DNA of 64,000 nt. Source: QHXW01 sp963847515 (lineage in GTDB: Bacteria > Acidobacteriota > Terriglobia > Bryobacterales > Bryobacteraceae). Under the pieces are notes generated by a model. The model saw nothing but the letters and a program-made list of their open reading frames with translations. It was not told the origin of the DNA and ran no database searches. The DNA lies in NCBI GenBank assembly GCA_963847515.1, contig CAWKAA010000005.1:2108001-2172000 (forward strand), read 5' to 3'. Shown piece by piece: positions 38,415 through 45,558 of this stretch (within the stretch, counting starts at the first letter, position 1; the number at the start of each line of letters is the position of its first letter). Position numbers and translations under genes: made by a program.

Positions 38415-39248
38415 ATGCGCAACAAAACTCTAATCCTCTCGATCCTTCCGTTCTCACTGGCGTTCGCGGCAGCCGCGCAGACGCAGCCGCCGCAGCGCAC
38501 CATGGTTTCCCGGCCGGAAACCACCGCTCCCTCTGATTGCAGCGGAGCCAGCTCGGTGGCTTTGGAAAAATACCGCGACATGTGGAACAAGATGAGCGCT
38601 ACGCAACGCCAGGCGTTTGTCAGCGCGGGCGGCTCTACGCCTGAGCAGTATGAGCGCATCTTAAAACAGCGCGGTAATGGTTTCGTTGCTGGCGGCGAAG
38701 CCGCCGCACAACAAACCGTCGAGCGTTCTGGCAAATCGCCCGATTCCGGCCGTCCACTCGATTCCAACGCGTTCGATTCGCTCAGCAAGTCCTTGCAGGA
38801 TCTGAGTTCGGTCCGTGATGGAAATCTCTGGCGCGTTCAGAAGGATGGCTGCCCGCCGGAAATCGCATCCCGAATGGCGGACCTCAGGGGCAAGCTGGAG
38901 ACTTATGAGCTCGAACTGAACACGGATGCATCTGCGGCCGCCAATGCGCGTTCGAAGGAAGTACGTGGCTCCGGGGACCGTCTGGCAATTGCCGCCGATT
39001 GGTTCAAGAGTCCCGCGGACAAAGAGAACCCGACGGCTGCGGCATCAGGCGCCGCCAGCGGGAATTCGCGTGAAAGCAAACTGCTCGAGGCAGCGCTCGC
39101 TGGCAACGGATCCGCCGCTTCGGCATCGCGCATCGATCCGAAATCGCCGGAATCCGAGCGCACACGAAAAGCCGCTGAAGACGAGATAACCCGGATCAAG
39201 GGCGAGCTGGCACAGTTATCCGGAGCGTGTACCGCTCCCAAGAAATAG
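38415..39248 (+). CDS. Secreted coiled-coil protein of unknown function
   Basis: A 277-residue exported protein; the ATG at 38415, one base after the upstream stop, gives MRNKTLILSILPFSLAFAAAAQT as signal peptide. The rest is hydrophilic and mostly helical, rich in Ala, Ser and charged residues, with heptad-like runs near the end (RKAAEDEITRIKGELAQLSGA). I recognise no domain. It lies between two TPR-containing genes of the same operon, spaced 1 and 17 bases, so it likely acts with them. Upstream in-frame extensions overlap the preceding gene and have no similarity. Confidence 0.65.
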   Translation: MRNKTLILSILPFSLAFAAAAQTQPPQRTMVSRPETTAPSDCSGASSVALEKYRDMWNKMSATQRQAFVSAGGSTPEQYERILKQRGNGFVAGGEAAAQQTVERSGKSPDSGRPLDSNAFDSLSKSLQDLSSVRDGNLWRVQKDGCPPEIASRMADLRGKLETYELELNTDASAAANARSKEVRGSGDRLAIAADWFKSPADKENPTAAASGAASGNSRESKLLEAALAGNGSAASASRIDPKSPESERTRKAAEDEITRIKGELAQLSGACTAPKK

Positions 39249-39265
39249 ACAGGAGATACCCGGCC

Positions 39266-40993
39266 ATGCGCGCGATCATTCTTTTCGTTTCGATATGCGG
39301 TTTGTCATGGGCGCAGGAAGCGCCGCCGCCCGCTGAACCGTCGACTCCTGCTTCGGTAGTGACCGTCGATGTCACGCCCCTCCGCCCTCCCGATCTCGAT
39401 TCACCCTACGCTTCTCCGCGCGACGCGGCCCGTCACCGGTTTCAGGCCACGCTGGCCGATTTGAAAGCGTCCCGCAACACCAAGGCCGCGCTGCAGGGCT
39501 TTGGCGAAGCTCTCATCCTCGATCGCGCCTATGCCGCCGCCGCATTTAACTTGGGAGTCATTGCCGCCATTGCCGAAAAATGGGAAGACGCCCTCGGGGC
39601 TTTCGAAGAAGCGGCGCGGCTCGACCCCAACGAACTCGGCAAAGCTGCGGCGCCGCAGATCGAGCGTCTTCGTTTGATCTCTTCGCTCGCCTCCACTCCG
39701 GATGGCCAGCGCACCATCCGCTATAACGAGGCGCTATATCCCATCCTGACGAGATTGTCGAAACTGCAGCCGGCCGATGCAATGGCGGCGCTTGCGGAAG
39801 CCGGCCGCATCGATCCCAAGCGGTGGGAAGCGCCGGCTCTTCTCGGTGCCTTGAACGGCGATGGCCATGGCTATAACGTATCGGTCAAGTTCCTGGAAAT
39901 CGCTGTGGCCAATACGCCCAGTCCCGCCATCAAGCTTCCGCTGCAAAAGGCCCTGCATGCAGCCGAGCGCGAGTTGAGTTACGCCGCCTCGCGCGCCGCA
40001 GCCGATGCTGCCGCCGATCGTGGCGAATATGAAAAAGCGGCTTCGCTTTATGAAGCCACCTGGACGATCATACCGGCCCGCGCCTCGAACGGAATGGATG
40101 CGGCTTCCGCCTGGCTATTGCGCGACGACACTGGGCATGCCGCTACCCTCCTGGCGCGGCTGCGGGAAAGCGGCAACGACGAATACTCCGTCCCGGCCGT
40201 CGCCATGCTGAAGGAACTCGAGCCCATCGAGCCCGGAGCCAAGGCGACTGGCAGCGACGCCGCTCAGTTCTTTCGAGATGCCGGATCATCCAGGCCTGTC
40301 CGTGTCGCTGATCTCATCCCGCACGTCGACACCACCGCCATGGAAATCCTGGCCCGCCCCTTGCCCACGCTCGTCCAGGACTCCGAGCCGGTCGTGCTTC
40401 TGGCCGCCTTGTCTGCCAATCCCGCGGAAGCCGCGCAGGCTGCGGCGTTACCCGTTTTGCCCGCCCCGCGTTTGCCCGGCGAGAATCCATGGCGCGAATT
40501 GTCGCAGTTCAATACCGCCGCTCCCGCTCCGGCCCCAGCGGACAGCCAGCCGGAGACCGCGGACCTCACGCATGGCGGGCGTGTACGCCGTTTGCTCCAA
40601 GTGACTACCCAGCCGGCAGGCGCGCGCATCTTTATCGGCGACGCTCCTGACCCCGTGTGCCAGAGTCCCTGCACGGTGCAAGTCGCTCCGGGCAGCTATT
40701 CCATTCGCGTGAATCTGCCCGGCTACGAAGATGAAACCAAGCCGGTCCGCATCACCACCGCCGGAACAAGCATTCAGATTCCGTTGCGCGCTATTCGCGG
40801 CAATCTCATCGTGCAGACTTCCGCGCCCGCCGAGCTCAAGTTAAATGACACGCCCTTGTCCGTTCCAGCGCCCGTCGAGTTGTCGCTCGTTCCCGGCTTA
40901 TACCGAATCTCCGCCAACTTCGGCTCCGCCACCCGCGAGCGTCTTATCACCATCAAACCCAGCGCCCGCCTGCGCCTGGAGCTGCACCCGTAA
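39266..40993 (+). CDS. Secreted TPR and PEGA domain protein
   Basis: A 575-residue exported protein; AGGAGA precedes the ATG at 39266, and the signal reads ILFVSICGLSWAQ. TPR-like helices occupy about 50-330 (AYAAAAFNLGVIAAIAEKW and EDALGAFEEAARLDPNELGK are typical). The C-terminal part (about 445-575) contains PEGA-type beta strands: VTTQPAGARIFIGDAPDP, YSIRVNLPGYEDETKPVRI, LIVQTSAPAELKLNDTPL. PEGA domains are surface-associated. It is the last gene of the four-gene operon; two tandem hairpins lie just after its stop. The specific role is unknown. Confidence 0.75.
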   Translation: MRAIILFVSICGLSWAQEAPPPAEPSTPASVVTVDVTPLRPPDLDSPYASPRDAARHRFQATLADLKASRNTKAALQGFGEALILDRAYAAAAFNLGVIAAIAEKWEDALGAFEEAARLDPNELGKAAAPQIERLRLISSLASTPDGQRTIRYNEALYPILTRLSKLQPADAMAALAEAGRIDPKRWEAPALLGALNGDGHGYNVSVKFLEIAVANTPSPAIKLPLQKALHAAERELSYAASRAAADAAADRGEYEKAASLYEATWTIIPARASNGMDAASAWLLRDDTGHAATLLARLRESGNDEYSVPAVAMLKELEPIEPGAKATGSDAAQFFRDAGSSRPVRVADLIPHVDTTAMEILARPLPTLVQDSEPVVLLAALSANPAEAAQAAALPVLPAPRLPGENPWRELSQFNTAAPAPAPADSQPETADLTHGGRVRRLLQVTTQPAGARIFIGDAPDPVCQSPCTVQVAPGSYSIRVNLPGYEDETKPVRITTAGTSIQIPLRAIRGNLIVQTSAPAELKLNDTPLSVPAPVELSLVPGLYRISANFGSATRERLITIKPSARLRLELHP

Positions 40994-41005
40994 CGGAGTG
41001 GTGGG

Positions 41006-41041
41006 GCGGACGCCCTCGTCCGCGCCGGACCTCTGGTCCGG
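41006..41041. repeat. Two tandem GC-rich hairpins after the operon
   Basis: Two perfect 7-bp inverted repeats sit back to back: gcggacg/cgtccgc (41006-41012 with 41017-41023, loop of 4) and ccggacc/ggtccgg (41025-41031 with 41035-41041, loop of 3). They begin 13 bases after the stop of the PEGA gene. No T-run follows on either strand, so this is not a standard intrinsic terminator. It may stabilise the mRNA end or be an interspersed palindromic element. Confidence 0.6.
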
Positions 41042-41758
41042 CTTCTCCGACGTGCGAACAAAAGCCTTTGCCTTATGAAGCCCTTTCGACCTCCTCTTCT
41101 TCCCGTAGCGCAGGGCCACGCCCGATCTTGGCGGGGACCCGCGGTCTTTCGCCCGTAGAAAAAACCGCAGGTCTCTGGCAAACACCGCCACGAAAACCCC
41201 GACAGCCTGAGGCTGACGAGTTTTGCTGACGAGTTACCCCGGTACTTCGACAGCTAGCAACCTGGCGTGAACGGGGTTTGGTATTTCGTTGAAGGGATGT
41301 GGCACCCATGCCCATCCACCGGTAAGACTTCTAGTACGTGTCCCGGATAGTGGGCCACGTGGTGCACCTGAAGCGGCGCGGCGTAGACGAATCCGAGCAA
41401 CATGCAGTGGCAGACGAATCGAAGACGCCACGGCCAAAGACTGGGTCGAGATTGACCGGCTGCGAGATTGATCGACCCCTGGGCACACTACATTTAGTTT
41501 TAGTGCCCGACGCTCGCTTGTTGCTGGCTTCACACGATGGCCTTCGCGCAGCCCTGATCGTTGCTGGAAAGCGCATCCGGCAGTTGAACTTTGGACTCCG
41601 CAACGATCCGATGCTGAAGCTGCTGGCAGTGCGGCGGAGTTCAAGCGAAAAGGCTCTCGAGAACCTCGCCCCTCTTTCCAGATGGCAGCAGGGTCTTCAA
41701 ACACCGTGGAAGTCTGGCGCATTGCGGCTTAGAATGATTCCCACGCGGGTAAACGGCG
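41042..41758. other. No supported gene
   Basis: Several overlapping open frames occur on both strands, none with a convincing start, binding site or motif. The plus-strand frame 41338-41817 contains plausible-looking protein strings but no family I recognise. This marks the left part of the gene-poor accessory island. Confidence 0.4.
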
Positions 41759-42148
41759 ATGGCAGCGAGACTCCTGTATCACGGCACGAATGGCGACGCG
41801 ATCCTCGGAATCATTGAGTCCCACATGATCAAACCGAATCATGGACGAATCTTCTTTTCTGAGGGGAACTGGCAATCCGTGCTCATGCACGGCGCTGACT
41901 TCAAACGAAACGCCGCGTTCGCCGTCAGATTAAAGGTTCACATTCCCGATGTTGGCCGTTTCGCAACGAGCACTCCAGGGGTCGCCGATACCCTGGTCGT
42001 CATGACAAGGCTCTCGCTCCGAGCCGAAGTAATGGAACTTTACATCCGTAGACCCACGCCGGATGGAATGGAAATTGAGCACATCGTCGGTGCCGGTCCG
42101 ATCCGCACCTTCCTGTCAGGCGCAACAACCGAACGGAGGAAAGGATGA
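41759..42148 (+). CDS. Small protein with ADP-ribosyltransferase-like N-terminus
   Basis: A 129-residue protein beginning MAARLLYHGTNGDAILGIIE, followed by a turn and RIFFSEG. The string LYHGT followed by a helix and a late Tyr/Phe-Ser strand is the opening of many ART-fold proteins (PARP, Tpt1, DarT and related toxins), where the His and Gly contact NAD. A second beta strand AFAVRLKVHIPDV and the ending are less diagnostic, and I cannot point to a catalytic Glu. It may be a toxin or RNA-modifying protein, or a diverged relative without activity. Its stop overlaps a 21-codon frame (ATGA). No obvious antitoxin is present. Confidence 0.5.
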   Translation: MAARLLYHGTNGDAILGIIESHMIKPNHGRIFFSEGNWQSVLMHGADFKRNAAFAVRLKVHIPDVGRFATSTPGVADTLVVMTRLSLRAEVMELYIRRPTPDGMEIEHIVGAGPIRTFLSGATTERRKG

Positions 42149-42210
42149 GCGCCGAAGTCTCAAACTTCATTCTGGCGCAACACCCAAATGCGTCTCGAAA
42201 CACCTACTAA
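42145..42210 (+). CDS. Very short frame overlapping the ART-like gene
   Basis: An ATG at 42145 overlaps the ART-like stop in the ATGA arrangement typical of coupled gene pairs and opens a 21-codon frame (MSAEVSNFILAQHPN and so on, stop at 42208-42210). The head-to-tail overlap suggests that a partner gene once began here and is now truncated. It could also be chance. Confidence 0.25.
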   Translation: MSAEVSNFILAQHPNASRNTY

Positions 42211-43599
42211 CACTTCGGGAAACAGGATCGGCTTGAGGTTTACTACCTCATGCAGGGGGGAGGGCGGCTGCGGGAGATTGACCGACATCCGCCACAGCCT
42301 TAAGGACTTTGACCGAACCGATGCCGTTCTCGGGAGACTTCACGATTGGGGGAGGAGATATCCCCTCGTTGGGGATAGCAGCATCGCCTAATTGGCCCTA
42401 ATCTGGAAACGAGCATCTGTCGCCCTATCCCATACGTCGCCATGATCGACCGACACCCAGATATGACGTTGGAGGATGCGTTGAAGCTGCTGAAGAAGCA
42501 ATACGGGCCTGGGAGCGTAATCCATTTGCGCCTTAGAATACAATCGTCGTCTCCCTTACACCCACAGGTGCATCAGTTTCGCTGACAATCGAGCAAGCAA
42601 AGTTCCTCGCAGCCAATCCAATTAGTCCGCAAGACCTGGTTGCCGAGAGATACCGCAAGAGTGGCCCTGGTGACCGGGGTCTTTGGGTCTTGAGGGACGA
42701 AGAGGTCGCGACGCCCTTTTGCAATTTCTCTGCAAAAGTACTCCCGAAAATCCTGCTAACATCCATCGAGCGTGAGTTCCATCTCATCAAACGTGACGAC
42801 TCTTGCCCCGGTCCCATTCCTCGTGTCGCTGAGCGGCGTGCTGCTACTCGTTTGGCTTTGGTAGCGATTCAAGCAAAGCTAGACGGCTTCAGGGGGAACA
42901 TCCGACGCACGCTGCAATAGCCGGAGCCTACTTATTGCAAAGCTCAGGACGAGGGAACTATACCAACTGCTCTAAGCGGCCCACCTGCTGTCTCACGCAA
43001 ACTTTGCCGATCATCGAAATGGAATAACTCAGCACAAAACAGGCGACCCTTGAGGAGGTCGCCATCACGGAGAGCCTTTTCAAGTTCAGGGAATTCGTCC
43101 AGCCTGTGTACAATCTTGCCGCCACAAAAGCCGGATTTTACAGTATTCACAGTGCCCCTCTATCTATAGTGCCACAAGTTGCTCAATCATTACCGCGAAG
43201 GTGGCCAATCGGGAGGTTCGCCAGTCACGATCCGAGCAACTTCCTCAGCCTCACCTTCAACGCTTGCTCGTTCGGGCTCCTCCGCCACTCTGAAGCCACG
43301 CCTCGATCTTGCAGCAGGCGCACCTCGTGCGAGGTGGCGGGCGTTTTCACCGTGACGGTGAGCCGCGTTGCGGGGCCAGGCGCATTCGCCGCACAGCCTT
43401 GGAACCGGAAGCAATCCTTCGCATCATCGAATGTGAAATCGCTCAGATGCGGGCAATTATTCTAACCGTGCGCTGAGTCACCCGCCTCGCCATTCCCTAT
43501 GTTTTGGCTAGGTGACTTGCAGTGAAGATGTGAATAACCTTAGGAAAAGGTGGCCATAAAGCTGCAAACCGACTGCGCCACAGACTGGTGTTGTTGATT
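42211..43599. other. Degraded region with unassigned open frames
   Basis: Coding-like but unassignable pieces: a 47-codon frame at 42442-42585 (MIDRHPDMTLEDALKLLKK), a longer frame ending at 42920 that has protein-like composition but lacks an ATG, and a minus-strand frame near 43240-43460 (CPHLSDFTFDDAKDCFRF). None has a clean start with binding site. Most likely remnants of island genes. I would not name any of them. Confidence 0.4.
42442..42920 (+). pseudogene. Possible frameshifted small hypothetical gene
   Basis: Frame one runs from the ATG at 42442 to a stop at 42583-42585 (MIDRHPDMTLEDALKLLKK, then QYGPGSVIHLRL). The next frame continues to 42920 with IVVSLTPTGASVSLTIEQ, KFLAANPISPQDLVAERYRK and AEVATPF-like then LLTSIEREFHLIKRDD. 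The composition of the second part looks coding and it has no ATG of its own, so the two may once have been one protein of about 155 residues. The implied shift is -1 or +2, unlike the +1 shifts elsewhere. No family recognised. Confidence 0.25.
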
Positions 43600-43821
43600 A
43601 TGATCTCGCGTTATCGCATCAAAGCTCCAATCCGGGCGGTCCTTGATAACGGTGTGGGTCAGAAAGTCTCTGTGATGCTCCCCGCTGGTGCGGTCCTCTA
43701 CGAGCCTTCCCAACATGCAACCACTCTCCTTGGGATGGTCGGAGTGGTTTGGGGAGGGCGGTGTTGCTCCGTTTACCCGAAAGACCTGTACAAGAAAGCC
43801 GAGCGAGTCTCTACCGCTTGA
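43600..43821 (+). CDS. Small island protein, family 1 (copy A)
   Basis: A 73-residue protein starting MISRYRIKAPIRAVLDNG, then LPAGAVLYE, GMVGVVWGGRCCSVYPKDL and YKKAERV. Two more copies in the window share the pattern PAG(A/S)-(V/I)-(L/I), then (M/L)V(G/D)V-x-W, then SV or VMF and a final Asp-(L/I)-x-K: a frameshifted one at 44143-44410 and one on the minus strand at 45237-45503. The beta-rich layout suggests a small SH3- or OB-like fold. Function unknown. It is in a gene-poor island with other tiny proteins. A hairpin lies 46 bases downstream. Confidence 0.6.
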   Translation: MISRYRIKAPIRAVLDNGVGQKVSVMLPAGAVLYEPSQHATTLLGMVGVVWGGRCCSVYPKDLYKKAERVSTA

Positions 43822-43867
43822 TCCCAGTTTCGCAGGCTGGCGCGGCAAGTCCACTAAGGCAAGTAAA

Positions 43868-43892
43868 CCCGCTGGAGTCCGAGTCCAGCGGG
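43868..43892. repeat. Perfect 9-bp hairpin downstream of family 1 copy A
   Basis: The arms cccgctgga (43868-43876) and tccagcggg (43884-43892) pair perfectly around a seven-base loop. No T-run follows on the plus strand. It may end or stabilise the transcript of the small gene before it, or be a leftover palindrome. Confidence 0.45.
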
Positions 43893-44142
43893 CCTAGGTT
43901 GTAGTGGCACCGTTGGTAGTGGCTTCGTGGCTGTTGTCGTGGCTCGGTTGGGAGGTGGCTAGGATTTAATGGAAGTGTGAATCATCCACCGCAGCAAATC
44001 AAGGCGGTATTATTTTCTGCTCGGGCGTTAAAGCACCTCTCCCGCTCGTTTCAGTGAGAATACGAACAGACGCGCACCGCGTAAACAAGATAGACTCCAC
44101 ACATGCCGCGTGACGGAGGAGTGTGTTGGAGGAGGGTGTTGA

Positions 44143-44410
44143 ATGGTGACGCGGTATCGCCCACGGCTCCAATTCCGGCAATGCATCAGCCGCCTGCAAA
44201 GCGCAAATTGCTGATCGTCGAGTAGTGCTCGCGGCCGATGCTGTACTCTTTCAATCTGTCCAGCGCAACGGAACCCTCAAGGGAATGGTTGGTGTGTACT
44301 GGAAGGGGCGGCATTACTCAGTCTACCTACTCGACCTACTCCAGAAAACCATAGCCACCGCTAGAATCGTCGCCAGCTCGGGCCAGGAGGGGCTGATCCT
44401 CCTCCCTTGA
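44143..44410 (+). pseudogene. Small island protein, family 1 (copy B), frameshifted
   Basis: The ATG at 44143 follows GGAGGAGGG and begins MVTRYR, matching MISRYR of copy A. The continuation in another frame reads PTAPIPAM, matching KAPIRAV. The C-terminal part is in a third frame (ADAVLFQ, GMVGVYWKGRHYSVYLLDLL), matching copy A closely. At least two shifts therefore separate the pieces, so this is a decayed copy. The conserved core GMVGV-x-W-x-G-R is the best evidence for the family. Confidence 0.5.
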
Positions 44411-44716
44411 TGACGTTCTCATACTCCTGGACGATTTTCATTTCGTTCGTGAGACTACGCACCTTCTCGACAGACTCGTCACTATTCTTGCTCATCTCGT
44501 CTGGATCGAGATCTTAAGAGGCATCGTTGGGCATGTAGCGAGTTCGCCAAGTCCAACTATTAGAGCCAATTTGGGACGATTGCGCTACAGGGGAGCGTAT
44601 GAAACAATACTCCATTTTTGGGTAGGTCTTTTGGACAGAACGGCAAATGGAATACTCTTTGCTTCCTTCCGATGTTTAGGTTAGCCATGCCAATTTTTTC
44701 AGGAGGTGAGAGCGTT
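44411..44716. other. No supported gene
   Basis: AT-richer than its surroundings and without a convincing frame. The only clear signal is the strong Shine-Dalgarno (AGGAGGTGAG at 44701) that belongs to the zinc-ribbon gene starting at 44717. Confidence 0.4.
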
Positions 44717-44962
44717 ATGAACCCCGATAGTTCAGTTAGTTCCACGGCAAGCGCAATCTCCCCCGTGGCAGGTCAAACTGGCGAGCGTAAAAATCCAGGA
44801 AGAAATTACCGGAAAGAAAATACCGTTTCTCACGGAGTCAACAAATTGACGAATGTGGAACGCTGTGTACTATGTGGTGCGGAGACACAGCTATACAATA
44901 ATGGACAGCCGATGTGTCCGAAATGCTGTGACAGCCTTGAGGCAGGTACGGATGTCTGGTAG
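44717..44962 (+). CDS. Small zinc-ribbon protein
   Basis: An 81-residue protein with a near-perfect binding site (AGGAGGTGAG at 44701-44710) eight bases or so before the ATG. The C-terminus holds CVLCGAETQLYNNGQPMCPKC followed by C, that is two CxxC knuckles separated by about 15 residues, a zinc-ribbon. The N-terminal half is polar and Ser/Asn-rich without structure signals. Such tiny ribbon proteins are common and unassigned in this group of bacteria. It stands alone on the plus strand opposite the coupled pair at 44983-45503. Confidence 0.65.
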   Translation: MNPDSSVSSTASAISPVAGQTGERKNPGRNYRKENTVSHGVNKLTNVERCVLCGAETQLYNNGQPMCPKCCDSLEAGTDVW

Positions 44963-44982
44963 GCAAGGGCAGTGTTCACGCT

Positions 44983-45237
44983 CTAAAATTTGCAGCCATG
45001 CTTTTTGATGTGATCGTCATAGGCGTGTACTGCGGATCGTTCGACATCGCGCGAGGTTTGGAGCACCAGGGTAATTTCTAATGTGTTTTCGTTCCGATCT
45101 TTGGCTGCTTTATATTCGCGGCTTCGGGAATACACGTCAGAGACAGCGTGCGCCAATTCCTCCGCGAGTCTGGCGCGTTCTCTGCATATCCCATCAGCAG
45201 GCATGGATGGAACGTCCGTTGCTCTCTGACCCCGCAT
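44983..45237 (-). CDS. Small island protein, family 2 (copy A)
   Basis: An 84-residue predicted helical protein: an N-terminal CRERARL, a long charged helix with AEELAHAVSDVYSRSREYK, and the ending HAYDDHIKKHGC. The Cys-near-start and HxxxHxC ending recur in a frame at 48269 (CEEKMRL and EKHRDQHCC), so both belong to one family. The ATG at 45237 shares its last base with the stop of the upstream gene (TGATG), so the pair is translationally coupled. No function is known. Confidence 0.55.
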   Translation of the reverse strand: MRGQRATDVPSMPADGICRERARLAEELAHAVSDVYSRSREYKAAKDRNENTLEITLVLQTSRDVERSAVHAYDDHIKKHGCKF

Positions 45238-45503
45238 CAGCTTGAAGCATCGGCGACCTGTTCACCGCGTTTCTCGATGTCATCCGCGAACATCACCAGT
45301 TTGTGTACGTGCCAGTAAACGTCAACCATCCGAATGTCTTCTGGATGGGAGTCATTCAAAACGGTTATGATGGAACCAGCAGGAACCTGGGTGACTAATC
45401 GCAAGTGCTTGAACTCGCGGCCCGGTATAAACGGCAGTGCAACAATAGACCACGAAACGGCGCGTAAGCGGCGATTCGTGGCGGTCGAAAAGTAGACCAC
45501 CAC
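45237..45503 (-). CDS. Small island protein, family 1 (copy C)
   Basis: An 88-residue frame whose C-terminal half follows the family 1 pattern: VPAGSIITVLND, DIRMVDVYWHVHKLVMFADD, then IEKRGEQV. The N-terminal half (up to REFKHL) does not match the other copies. It may have been replaced when the IS21 element entered just upstream, because the first codons (ATG GTG GTC TAC TTT TCG) look like IS-end sequence. The stop overlaps the family 2 start by one base. The true start is uncertain. Confidence 0.5.
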   Translation of the reverse strand: MVVYFSTATNRRLRAVSWSIVALPFIPGREFKHLRLVTQVPAGSIITVLNDSHPEDIRMVDVYWHVHKLVMFADDIEKRGEQVADASS

Positions 45504-45558
45504 ACTTCAGTTCCAGTGAACATCACAGGCTTGTTGTGTTTTATGGAACACCTGAGAG

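Noticed and set aside
41338..41817. 159-residue plus-strand frame
   Set aside because: No start signal, no motif; overlaps the ART-like gene in another frame.
43160..43465. Minus-strand coding-like frame with CPHLSDFTFDDAKDC
   Set aside because: Plausible composition but no start codon, no binding site and no family; kept only as a note in the region entry.
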